A stretch of 5,348 nt of DNA from NCBI GenBank assembly GCA_021205585.1, contig JAJPXI010000084.1, positions 1 through 5,348 of the forward strand, given 5' to 3'. The position numbers and the translations under genes are program-made. Below, one piece after another: positions 1 through 5,348 of the stretch (position 1 is the first letter of the stretch; the number at the start of each line of letters is the position of its first letter). This stretch comes from Oscillospiraceae bacterium (GTDB lineage Bacteria > Bacillota > Clostridia > Oscillospirales > Oscillospiraceae). Below the pieces are notes generated by a model. It did no database searches. It worked only from the letters and a program-made list of their open reading frames with translations, and was not told the origin of the DNA.

Positions 1-602
1 TCAGCACCGCCGGATGTGCCCTGGCGGTGGCGGCTATTTCCTTCCTGTGCGCCATCTTGGACTATCAGGAGCAGACCGGGGGCCGGATTCGGCTCTACCA
101 TGTGCTGCTGACCCTGTTCGCCGGGTGCGGCGTCCCCCTGGCCCTGTCCTCCGTGGTCGCGCTGCGGGGGATGGCGGGGGGGCGGTACCTGGTGCTGCTG
201 GCCCTGCTGCTGAGCTTCGTTACCGATGGGGCGGCCTATTTCGGGGGCGTTTTCCTGGGAAAACACCGGGGAATTTTCCCGGTCAGCCCGAAAAAAAGCC
301 TGGAGGGCTACCTGTGCGGCCTGCTGGGCGGGGCGCTGCTGGCCCTGCTGTTCGGCCTGGTCGTGGGTGCGGTGGAGGGCAGCCCCCTGCGCCCCATCCC
401 CCTGATTCTGTGCGGCCTGCTGGGGGCCCTGTTCAGTGAGCTGGGGGATTTGGCTTTCTCACTGGTCAAGCGGCAGTACAACGTGAAGGACTTCGGGAAG
501 ATTCTGCCCGGCCACGGGGGGATGCTGGATCGCTTCGACAGCCTGATTTTCTGCGGGCCGGTCATCTTCCTGCTGGCCTATTGCGCCAATCCGATGGGAT
601 GA
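1..602 (+). CDS. cdsA: Phosphatidate cytidylyltransferase (CDP-diacylglycerol synthase), 3' part
   Basis: Integral membrane enzyme that converts phosphatidic acid and CTP to CDP-diacylglycerol and pyrophosphate, the branch point for bacterial phospholipids. The frame is open from base 3 with no stop upstream, so the 199 visible residues are the C-terminal part of a protein usually about 260-280 aa long; the true start lies before the window. The CdsA family signature is complete near the C-terminus: S153-L-V-K156-R157, K162-D163, PGHGG (169-173) and D176-R-F-D179, the metal- and substrate-binding region. Upstream are TDGAAYFGG (74-82) and SPKKSLEG (95-102), both typical of the family. Hydrophobic segments lie around residues 3-20, 31-54, 61-84, 105-125, 131-152 and 180-195. 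The stop TGA (600-602) is followed by a 36-nt gap to dxr with no terminator, which suggests cotranscription. Identification is very secure; only the missing N-terminus is unknown. Confidence 0.96.
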   Translation, partial: STAGCALAVAAISFLCAILDYQEQTGGRIRLYHVLLTLFAGCGVPLALSSVVALRGMAGGRYLVLLALLLSFVTDGAAYFGGVFLGKHRGIFPVSPKKSLEGYLCGLLGGALLALLFGLVVGAVEGSPLRPIPLILCGLLGALFSELGDLAFSLVKRQYNVKDFGKILPGHGGMLDRFDSLIFCGPVIFLLAYCANPMG

Positions 603-638
603 AGGGGCGCGGCTTCGATTTGATAGAGGAAATACTAT

Positions 639-1778
639 ATGGATAAAAAAACCATTACAGTTTTGGGGTCCACCGGCTCCATCGGGCGGCAGTCGCTGGA
701 GGTGATCGCCGCCCTCGGCTTATGTGTGGGCGCCCTGGCGGCCAACGCCTCGGTGGATCTGCTGGAGGAGCAGGCCCGCCGCTTCCGCCCCCGCCTGGTG
801 GCGGCCGGCGACCCGGAGGCTGCCGCCCGGCTGAAGCTGCGCCTGGCGGACACCCCCATCCGGGTGGCGGGGGGCGAGCAGGGGGTGCTGGAGGCCGCCG
901 CCCTGCCCCAGGCGGACACGGTGGTGGCGGCCATCGTGGGCATCGCCGGGCTGGCCCCCACCCTGGCAGCCATCGACGCGGGCAAGCGCGTCGCCCTGGC
1001 CAATAAGGAGACCCTGGTGTGCGCCGGCCGTCTGGTGATGGACCGGGCGGAGGAGAAGGGCGCGGCCATCCTGCCGGTGGACTCGGAGCACTCGGCCCTG
1101 TTCCAGTGCCTGGAGGGCAACCGGCGGGAGGAAGTGAAGCGGCTGATTTTAACCGCCTCCGGCGGCCCCTTTTTCGGCATGAAGCGCGCCCAGCTGGAGG
1201 CCGTCACCCCGGCCCAGGCCCTCCGGCACCCCAACTGGTCCATGGGGGCGAAGGTGACCGTCGACTCGGCCACGCTGATGAACAAGGGCCTGGAGTTTAT
1301 CGAGGCCATGTGCCTATACCGGATGCCGCCGGAGAAGCTCTCCATCGTGGTACACCGGGAGAGCGTCATCCACTCCCTGGTGGAGTACCGGGACGGGGCG
1401 GTGCTGGCCCAGCTGGGCGCGCCGGATATGCGTCTGCCCATTCAGTACGCCCTGACCTGGCCGGAGCGCCTGCCCGGCCCGGCCCAGACCCTGGATTTGC
1501 TCCAGTGCGGCCCCCTGCACTTCGCGGAGCCGGATTTGGAGAGCTTCCCCTGCCTGGCCCTGGCCATCCGGGCGGCAAAGGTGGGGGGAACCGCCCCCGC
1601 CCTGCTCAACGGGGCCAACGAGGCGGCGGTGGCCCGGTTCCTGGCCGGGGAAATCGGATTTTATGACATTCCCCGCCTGGTGGAGCGGGCGCTGGACGAG
1701 GTGCCGCTCCAGGCCGCGGACGGCCTGGAGGCCGTTTATGCCGCCGACGCCGCCGGGCGGCGGGCGGCCGGGAGGTAA
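639..1778 (+). CDS. dxr: 1-deoxy-D-xylulose 5-phosphate reductoisomerase
   Basis: Cytosolic enzyme that rearranges and reduces 1-deoxy-D-xylulose 5-phosphate to 2-C-methyl-D-erythritol 4-phosphate with NADPH and a divalent metal; it is the committed step of the MEP pathway and the fosmidomycin target. The 379-aa product has normal length. The N-terminal Rossmann motif GSTGSIG (10-16) binds NADPH, and ALANKE (119-124) is a family hallmark. Metal ligands are D148 and E150 in PVDSEHSA plus E219 in MNKGLE (214-219). The substrate-binding ASGGPF (173-178) and HPNWSMG (197-203) are intact, and NGANEAAV (324-331) lies in the C-terminal domain. The ATG start is supported by AGAGGA at 625-630, 8 nt upstream. 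The last residues are an Ala/Gly/Arg-rich tail whose DNA can fold into a hairpin just before the rseP ribosome binding site. ispG, another MEP-pathway gene, lies two genes downstream. Confidence 0.98.
   Translation: MDKKTITVLGSTGSIGRQSLEVIAALGLCVGALAANASVDLLEEQARRFRPRLVAAGDPEAAARLKLRLADTPIRVAGGEQGVLEAAALPQADTVVAAIVGIAGLAPTLAAIDAGKRVALANKETLVCAGRLVMDRAEEKGAAILPVDSEHSALFQCLEGNRREEVKRLILTASGGPFFGMKRAQLEAVTPAQALRHPNWSMGAKVTVDSATLMNKGLEFIEAMCLYRMPPEKLSIVVHRESVIHSLVEYRDGAVLAQLGAPDMRLPIQYALTWPERLPGPAQTLDLLQCGPLHFAEPDLESFPCLALAIRAAKVGGTAPALLNGANEAAVARFLAGEIGFYDIPRLVERALDEVPLQAADGLEAVYAADAAGRRAAGR
1740..1768 (+). promoter_or_regulatory. Predicted GC-only RNA hairpin just upstream of the rseP Shine-Dalgarno
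   Basis: Within the last dxr codons, GCCGCC (1740-1745) pairs with GGCGGC (1763-1768), and CGCCGC (1748-1753) pairs with GCGGCG (1757-1762). This gives 12 G-C pairs with a 2-nt bulge (GA, 1746-1747) and a 3-nt loop (1754-1756). It ends 2 nt before GGAGG (1771-1775). There is no U-tract, so it is not an intrinsic terminator. A role in rseP translation or mRNA stability is inference, because GCC/CGG-rich codons in such DNA can form stems by chance. Confidence 0.4.
1771..1775 (+). promoter_or_regulatory. rseP ribosome binding site overlapping the dxr 3' end
   Basis: GGAGG sits in the last codons of dxr, directly against its TAA stop (1776-1778), and is 6 nt before the rseP ATG at 1782. The overlap means ribosomes finishing dxr pass over the rseP initiation site, which favours translational coupling and fixes the rseP start. 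Confidence 0.8.
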
Positions 1779-1781
1779 GAA

Positions 1782-2855
1782 ATGCAATATGTCCTCTATA
1801 TTCTCCTGGCCATTCTCCTGTTCGGCCTGCTGATCGCCGTCCACGAATTTGGCCATTTCTTCACCGCCAAGCTGCTGGGGGTCAAGGTCAACGAGTTTTC
1901 CATCGGCATGGGCCCCCTGCTGCTGCGCCAAACGAAAGGGGAGACCGATTACAGCCTGCGCCTGCTGCCCATCGGCGGCTACTGCGCCATGGAGGGGGAG
2001 GACGAGGCCACCGGCGACCCCCGCTCCTTCGAGTGCCAGGCCCCGTGGAAAAAGTTCATCATCCTTGTGGCCGGCTCCGGGATGAATTTCCTGGCCGGGC
2101 TGGTGATGATCCTGCTGGTGTTTTCCCAGGTGTCCTACTTCTCCCTGCCGGTCATCACCGAGTTTATGGACGGGGCCGAGCATCTGGTGGAGCAGGGCCT
2201 GCAGGAGGGGGATCAGTTTTACTCCATCAACGGCCACCGCATCTATATGATGTCCGACGCCAGCCTGTTTCTGGGCCGGGCCGGGGACACGGTGGATTTG
2301 AAGATTCTCCGGGACGGGGAAATCCTCACCTTTGAGGATTTTGATTTCAGCGCGAAGGTGCCCTACACCAACGAGGACGGCACCGTCAGCTATATGCGGG
2401 GCATCTACTACGGTCAGGCGGTGGAGGCCACCCTGTGGCGCACCCTGCAATTTACCTGGTATCAGGCCATCGACTGTGTGCGCCTGGTGTGGATCAGCCT
2501 GGGTGATTTAATCACCGGGACGGCGGGCCTGTCGGATCTGTCCGGTCCCATCGGCATCGTGGACACGGTGGGCAGCATGGGGGCCAGTGCCTCCAGCACT
2601 GCAGAAGGACTGCTGACGGTGCTGAATGTGATGGCCCTGATTGCCATCAACCTGGCTGTGATGAACCTGCTGCCCATCCCGGCGCTGGACGGTGGGCGAA
2701 TCTTCTTTCTCATTGTGGGGCTGCTGTACCGCCTGATTTTCCGCAGGAAGCTCAACCCAAAGTATGAGAGATGGATCAACATGGCGGGCTTTGCCCTGCT
2801 GATGGGGCTGATGGTGGTGGTGGCCGTCAGCGACGTGCTGAAAATCGCGACGTAG
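1782..2855 (+). CDS. rseP: RseP/RasP-family site-2 intramembrane zinc metalloprotease
   Basis: Membrane-embedded protease (MEROPS M50B) that cleaves transmembrane substrates after a first cut by another protease. Known relatives, E. coli RseP and B. subtilis RasP, act on anti-sigma factors, signal-peptide remnants and cell-division proteins; the substrate here cannot be told. The 357-aa product is somewhat shorter than the E. coli and B. subtilis proteins and has one PDZ domain. Helix 1 (about 4-24) carries the zinc motif HEFGH (21-25, catalytic E22). A second hydrophobic segment follows the GSGMNFLAG motif (about 92-117). The PDZ domain spans about 118-190, with GLQEGDQFYSINGHRI near 139-154. 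SGPIGIV (254-260) precedes the helix with NLLPIPALDGG (295-305), which supplies the third zinc ligand D303. A last helix covers about 333-353. It starts 3 nt after dxr and ends 12 nt before ispG. Confidence 0.96.
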   Translation: MQYVLYILLAILLFGLLIAVHEFGHFFTAKLLGVKVNEFSIGMGPLLLRQTKGETDYSLRLLPIGGYCAMEGEDEATGDPRSFECQAPWKKFIILVAGSGMNFLAGLVMILLVFSQVSYFSLPVITEFMDGAEHLVEQGLQEGDQFYSINGHRIYMMSDASLFLGRAGDTVDLKILRDGEILTFEDFDFSAKVPYTNEDGTVSYMRGIYYGQAVEATLWRTLQFTWYQAIDCVRLVWISLGDLITGTAGLSDLSGPIGIVDTVGSMGASASSTAEGLLTVLNVMALIAINLAVMNLLPIPALDGGRIFFLIVGLLYRLIFRRKLNPKYERWINMAGFALLMGLMVVVAVSDVLKIAT

Positions 2856-2870
2856 GAGGCGGGCGCTGTG
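2854..2870 (+). promoter_or_regulatory. ispG ribosome binding site and GTG start
   Basis: A perfect AGGAGG (2854-2859) overlaps the rseP stop TAG (2853-2855). It is 8 nt from the GTG at 2868, which is the only well-placed start and matches the expected IspG N-terminus. The consensus site may compensate for the GTG codon. Confidence 0.85.
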
Positions 2871-3905
2871 ACAAGACAAATCCTGGTCGGCGATGTCCCC
2901 GTCGGCGGCGGCGCGCCGGTGAGCATCCAGTCCATGTGCAACACCCCAACCCAGGACGTAGAGGCGACGGCAGCGCAGATTCACCGCCTGGAGCGGGCCG
3001 GGTGCCAGATTGTGCGCGTGGCCGTGCCGGACATGGATGCCGCCAGGGCCATCCGGGCCATTCGGGCGGCCATCTCCATCCCCCTGGTGGCCGACATCCA
3101 TTTTGACTACCGTCTGGCCCTGGAGGCCGTGGCCGCCGGGGCGGATAAAATCCGCGTCAACCCCGGCAACATCGGCGCGCCGGAGCGGGTGCGGGCGGTG
3201 GCCGACGCCTGCCGGGACGCGGGGATTCCCATCCGGGTGGGGGTCAACGGCGGCTCTCTGGAAAAGCCCCTGCTGGACAAGTACGGCGGCGTCACCCCTC
3301 AGGCCCTGGTGGACTCCGCTTTGGGCCAGGTGGAGATGCTGCAAAGGTGGGGCTTTCAGGACATTTGCGTGTCCTTAAAATCCTCCTCGGTGCCGGTGAC
3401 CATGGGGGCCTACCGGCTGATGGCCCGGCGCAGCGACTGCCCCCTCCATGTGGGCGTCACCGAGACCGGCACGGTGGAGATGGGGACGCTGAAATCCGCC
3501 GTGGGCATCGGCGGCCTGCTGGCCCTGGGCATCGGGGACACGGTGCGGGTCTCCCTGTCCGCCGACCCGGTGGAGGAAATCGTGGCCGCCAAAAAGATTT
3601 TGAAAGCCGCCGGTGTGCGCCGGGAGGGGCCGGAGCTGATCTCCTGTCCCACCTGCGGGCGCACCAGCATTGACCTGATCGGCCTGGCCCAGCAGGTGGA
3701 GCGGCGGCTGGAGGGAATAGACAAGCCCATCACCGTGGCCGTTATGGGCTGCGTGGTCAACGGCCCCGGAGAGGCCGCCGCCGCCGACGTGGGGCTGGCC
3801 GGAGGCAGGGGAGAGGGTGTGCTGTTCTGCAAGGGCAGGGTGGTCAAAAAGGTTCCGGAGGATCGCCTGGTGGATGAGCTGTTCGCCCTGATCGACCAGT
3901 TGTGA
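2868..3905 (+). CDS. ispG: 4-hydroxy-3-methylbut-2-en-1-yl diphosphate synthase (GcpE)
   Basis: Cytosolic [4Fe-4S] enzyme that reductively opens 2-C-methyl-D-erythritol 2,4-cyclodiphosphate to HMBPP in the MEP pathway, with electrons from flavodoxin or ferredoxin. The 345-aa product is the compact two-domain bacterial form: a TIM-barrel domain (about 1-240) and a C-terminal cluster domain. Barrel motifs include VSIQSMCNTPTQD (18-30), LVADIHFDYRLA (73-84), KIRVNPGNIG (94-103), RVGVNGGSLE (123-132) and VTETGT (197-202). Cluster ligands are C260 and C263 in SCPTCGRTS, C295 in VMGCVVNGPGEA, and E302, the non-cysteine fourth ligand known in this family. Start is GTG with a consensus ribosome binding site overlapping the rseP stop. 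It shares the operon with dxr, so two MEP steps flank the membrane protease. It ends 22 nt before the fic start, with no terminator in between. Confidence 0.98.
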   Translation: MTRQILVGDVPVGGGAPVSIQSMCNTPTQDVEATAAQIHRLERAGCQIVRVAVPDMDAARAIRAIRAAISIPLVADIHFDYRLALEAVAAGADKIRVNPGNIGAPERVRAVADACRDAGIPIRVGVNGGSLEKPLLDKYGGVTPQALVDSALGQVEMLQRWGFQDICVSLKSSSVPVTMGAYRLMARRSDCPLHVGVTETGTVEMGTLKSAVGIGGLLALGIGDTVRVSLSADPVEEIVAAKKILKAAGVRREGPELISCPTCGRTSIDLIGLAQQVERRLEGIDKPITVAVMGCVVNGPGEAAAADVGLAGGRGEGVLFCKGRVVKKVPEDRLVDELFALIDQL

Positions 3906-3914
3906 CGAAAGTTT

Positions 3915-3930
3915 GGGAGGCTACGGGATG
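3915..3930 (+). promoter_or_regulatory. fic ribosome binding site and ATG start
   Basis: GGGAGG (3915-3920) lies 7 nt before ATG 3928. The frame also has a TTG at 3913, but that codon overlaps the Shine-Dalgarno itself and has no site of its own, so ATG 3928 is chosen, giving a 334-aa protein. Confidence 0.8.
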
Positions 3931-4932
3931 AAACATAAGCAGCCGCCCTTTGAGGTGACAAGTGAAATTGTCGGCCAGGTGGCGGAGATTGCGGAACTGG
4001 TGGGGCGGCTGACGGAACAGGGGCGACTCTCCGGCAGCCCCATGCTCCGGCGGGCCAACCGAATCCGCACCATCCACGGCTCTCTGGCCATCGAGCAGAA
4101 CACCCTCAGCCTGGAGCAGGTCACCGCCGTCCTCAGCGGCAAACAGGTGCTGGCCCCGCCCAGGGAGGTGGCTGAGGTCAAAAACGCCTATGAAATTTAC
4201 GAGCAGTTAGACCGGCTGAACCCCTACGACGTGGAGGATTTGCTGAAAGCCCACGCCGTGATGACCGGAGGCTTGACCGAGGAGGCGGGGATGTTCCGCA
4301 CCCGCCCGGTGGGGGTGGTGGATCGGCAGGGGCGGGTGCCGCACTTTGGAACTCTGCCCCAGTATGTACCTGAGCTGGTGTGCCAACTGCTGGAGTGGAC
4401 CGAAAAGAGCGATGTGCATATGTTGATTCGCAGCTGCGTGTTCCACTATGAGATGGAGTTAATTCACCCGTTTTTAGACGGAAACGGCCGCATGGGACGG
4501 CTTTGGCACACCCTCCTTCTCTCCCAATGGAACCCCGCTTTCGCCTGGCTTCCGGTGGAGTCCATGGTATACCGGCGGCAGCAGGAATATTATGACGCCA
4601 TCAACGCCTCCAACGCCGCCGGGGAATCCACCCTTTTTATCGCGTTTCTTCTCTCCGCCATCCGCGCGTCTCTCATCGACGCGCTGAATGTGAGAGATGA
4701 AATGAGAGATGAAATGAGAGATGGGACGGGACGGCCCACAGGCAGGGCGGCGCTCCGATGGCGGCAGATTGAGGAATTTTTGCAGGCCAATTCCTTCATT
4801 TGCAACGCGGACGTGCGGGCGCTGTGCGGCGTTTCAGCGGCCACGGCCAGCCGCGTTTTGGCCCGGCTGACCGAGGAAGGAAAGCTGGTGAAATGTCGGC
4901 AGGCGGGCCATTGGGCCTATCGAAAAAAATGA
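3928..4932 (+). CDS. Fic-domain protein with C-terminal winged helix-turn-helix
   Basis: Likely an AMP-transferase: Fic enzymes usually move AMP from ATP to a hydroxyl side chain of a target protein. The target here is unknown. The 334-aa product has an N-terminal Fic_N-like helical region (about 8-95), a Fic core (about 100-250), a charged linker (256-265) and a winged-helix domain (about 276-331; helix SAATASRVLARLTEEGKL at 303-320). The active-site motif HPFLDGNGRMGR (180-191) is complete: catalytic H180, metal-binding D184, and R188 and R191. An N-terminal S52-L-A-I-E56-Q57-N58 matches the (S/T)xxxE(G/N) inhibitory helix of class II Fic proteins, except for Q at the last position. This argues for an autoinhibited enzyme without a separate antitoxin, and none is encoded nearby. 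GC is about 61% against about 68% in ispG and 76% in the polC start, suggesting acquisition. It sits 22 nt after ispG and 20 nt before polC. A substrate other than AMP is possible. Confidence 0.92.
   Translation: MKHKQPPFEVTSEIVGQVAEIAELVGRLTEQGRLSGSPMLRRANRIRTIHGSLAIEQNTLSLEQVTAVLSGKQVLAPPREVAEVKNAYEIYEQLDRLNPYDVEDLLKAHAVMTGGLTEEAGMFRTRPVGVVDRQGRVPHFGTLPQYVPELVCQLLEWTEKSDVHMLIRSCVFHYEMELIHPFLDGNGRMGRLWHTLLLSQWNPAFAWLPVESMVYRRQQEYYDAINASNAAGESTLFIAFLLSAIRASLIDALNVRDEMRDEMRDGTGRPTGRAALRWRQIEEFLQANSFICNADVRALCGVSAATASRVLARLTEEGKLVKCRQAGHWAYRKK
4691..4723 (+). repeat. 12-bp in-frame tandem repeat (2.75 copies) in the fic linker
   Basis: The unit TGAGAGATGAAA occurs at 4691-4702 and 4703-4714, followed by a partial copy TGAGAGATG at 4715-4723, all without mismatch. 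It encodes RDEM-RDEM-RD (residues 256-265) between the Fic core and the winged helix. Because the unit is 12 bp, gain or loss of a copy would change linker length by four residues and keep the frame. Confidence 0.9.
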
Positions 4933-4940
4933 ACCCCCAA

Positions 4941-4955
4941 GGCAGGTACGCTATG
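4941..4955 (+). promoter_or_regulatory. Weak polC ribosome binding site and ATG start
   Basis: GGCAGG (4941-4946), one mismatch from GGGAGG, is 6 nt before ATG 4953. It is poorer than the sites of ispG and fic. With the fic stop only 20 nt upstream, polC translation may depend partly on ribosomes arriving from fic. Confidence 0.55.
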
Positions 4956-5348
4956 GAAGAAAAACCACTGTTTTCAACTGTATTTTCAAAATGCCCCCTC
5001 CCGCCGGAGCAGGCGGCGGCCCTGGCCGGGGCGAGGGTGCTGTCCGCCAATGTGGACGCCCGGGCGCGCACCCTGACGGCGGTTCTGGACGGGCCGGAGG
5101 AGCTGGCCGGACTGCTGCCCCGGCTGGAGACGGCCCTGTGCGCCGCTTATGGCCTGCGGGGGGCCAGGCTGACCCTGGCCCCGGCGGAGGAACCGGTAGA
5201 GGAGGTGCCGCCGCCCCCCGTGGACGCCGACGCGCCGCCTCCGGCGGAGTCCGGCCCCCCCTGGGAGGAGCCGCCCGGACGGGCCGAGACCGCAGAGCTG
5301 CCGCACGAACCGAACCGGGAGCCGCCGCTGAAGCAGCCAAAGCAGGAC
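4953..5348 (+). CDS. polC: DNA polymerase III PolC-type, N-terminal fragment
   Basis: The frame opens at ATG 4953 and stays open for 132 codons to the window end, so this is the 5' end of a longer gene. PolC is the large replicative polymerase with built-in 3'-5' exonuclease found in low-GC-lineage Gram-positives. None of its catalytic motifs lie in this window. The call rests on two points. The first about 78 residues (beginning MEEKPLFSTVFSKCPLP, with an AAYGLRGARLTLAP segment at 64-77) resemble the small PolC N-terminal domain. The position after ispG also matches the polC site of Firmicutes clusters. Residues about 78-132 are rich in Pro and Glu with no hydrophobic core, probably a disordered linker before the next domain. 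GC is about 76% over 4981-5340. The remote alternative is another high-GC gene with an acidic N-terminus. Confidence 0.78.
   Translation, partial: MEEKPLFSTVFSKCPLPPEQAAALAGARVLSANVDARARTLTAVLDGPEELAGLLPRLETALCAAYGLRGARLTLAPAEEPVEEVPPPPVDADAPPPAESGPPWEEPPGRAETAELPHEPNREPPLKQPKQD

Noticed and set aside
257..280. Inverted repeat GGGAAAA / TTTTCCC with a 10-nt loop inside cdsA.
   Set aside because: It sits in the coding sequence of a conserved region, is not followed by a U-tract, and is only 7 bp, so a terminator or operator role is not supported.
291..297. Run of seven A in cdsA (similar runs at the dxr start and fic end) as a possible slippage or frameshift site.
   Set aside because: The frame continues normally through conserved SPKK residues, no stimulatory structure is evident, and no alternative product in the shifted frame is meaningful.
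603..638. Possible promoter or riboswitch before dxr.
   Set aside because: Only 36 nt, with no convincing -35/-10 pair and no room for a riboswitch; it contains just the dxr ribosome binding site.
635..1441. Antisense open frame opposite dxr (268 codons).
   Set aside because: Ser/Arg/Ala-rich shadow of a gene with complete catalytic motifs; no family features.
1314..2450. Long antisense open frame (378 codons) across dxr and rseP, rich in His, Gln and Gly.
   Set aside because: It lies opposite two secure genes, crosses their boundary, shows no recognisable motif, and its composition is what GC-rich codons give on the reverse strand.
2508..3344. Antisense open frame spanning the rseP-ispG junction, with many His and Gln.
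   Set aside because: Shadow frame; no motif and no plausible context for a reverse-strand gene in this operon.
3906..4952. Fic as the toxin of a FicT/FicA toxin-antitoxin pair.
   Set aside because: No small antitoxin gene lies beside it, and the inhibitory glutamate helix is within the protein itself, as in class II Fic proteins.
4951..5340. Reverse-strand open frames of 106 and 129 codons opposite the polC start.
   Set aside because: Pro/Arg/Gly-rich translation typical of high-GC reverse frames; the plus frame has a sensible start, ribosome binding site and PolC-like N-terminus.

Overview
The window is a slice of a GC-rich Gram-positive (Firmicutes/Clostridia type) chromosome. All six genes lie on the plus strand and are packed head to tail. 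The order cdsA - dxr - rseP - ispG - [fic] - polC matches the conserved lipid/isoprenoid/site-2-protease/PolC cluster of Firmicutes. The PolC-type replicative polymerase start at the right edge supports this phylum. The high GC (by hand count about 68.5% over 2941-3900 and about 76% over 4981-5340) fits an Oscillospiraceae-like gut clostridium of the Flavonifractor/Lawsonibacter kind, but the genus is inference.

Layout. 1-602: 3' part of cdsA (CDP-diacylglycerol synthase), cut by the window start. 639-1778: dxr, committed step of the MEP isoprenoid pathway. 1782-2855: rseP/rasP-type intramembrane metalloprotease. 2868-3905: ispG, late MEP-pathway iron-sulfur enzyme, with a GTG start. 3928-4932: a Fic-domain (AMP-transferase type) protein with a C-terminal winged-helix domain. 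4953-5348: N-terminus of polC, running off the window end. Intergenic gaps are 36, 3, 12, 22 and 20 nt. I see no terminator, tRNA, rRNA, CRISPR, IS element or convincing internal promoter, so the block reads as one transcription unit.

How the genes fit together. CdsA makes the CDP-DAG precursor of phospholipids. Dxr and IspG make isoprenoid precursors, including those for undecaprenyl phosphate. RseP cleaves membrane proteins, so the first four genes form an envelope-biogenesis group. PolC is the replicative polymerase and sits at the end of this cluster in many Firmicutes. The Fic gene is the outlier. It has lower GC (about 61% over 3961-4920), no functional link to its neighbours, and sits between two core genes, so it looks like an accessory gene acquired into the operon.

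Most of the window is ordinary housekeeping sequence. The points worth a second look are the fic insertion, its altered inhibitory motif, a 12-bp in-frame tandem repeat in its interdomain linker, a strong predicted RNA hairpin ending 2 nt before the rseP ribosome binding site, and a very GC-rich Pro/Glu-rich stretch near the PolC N-terminus.
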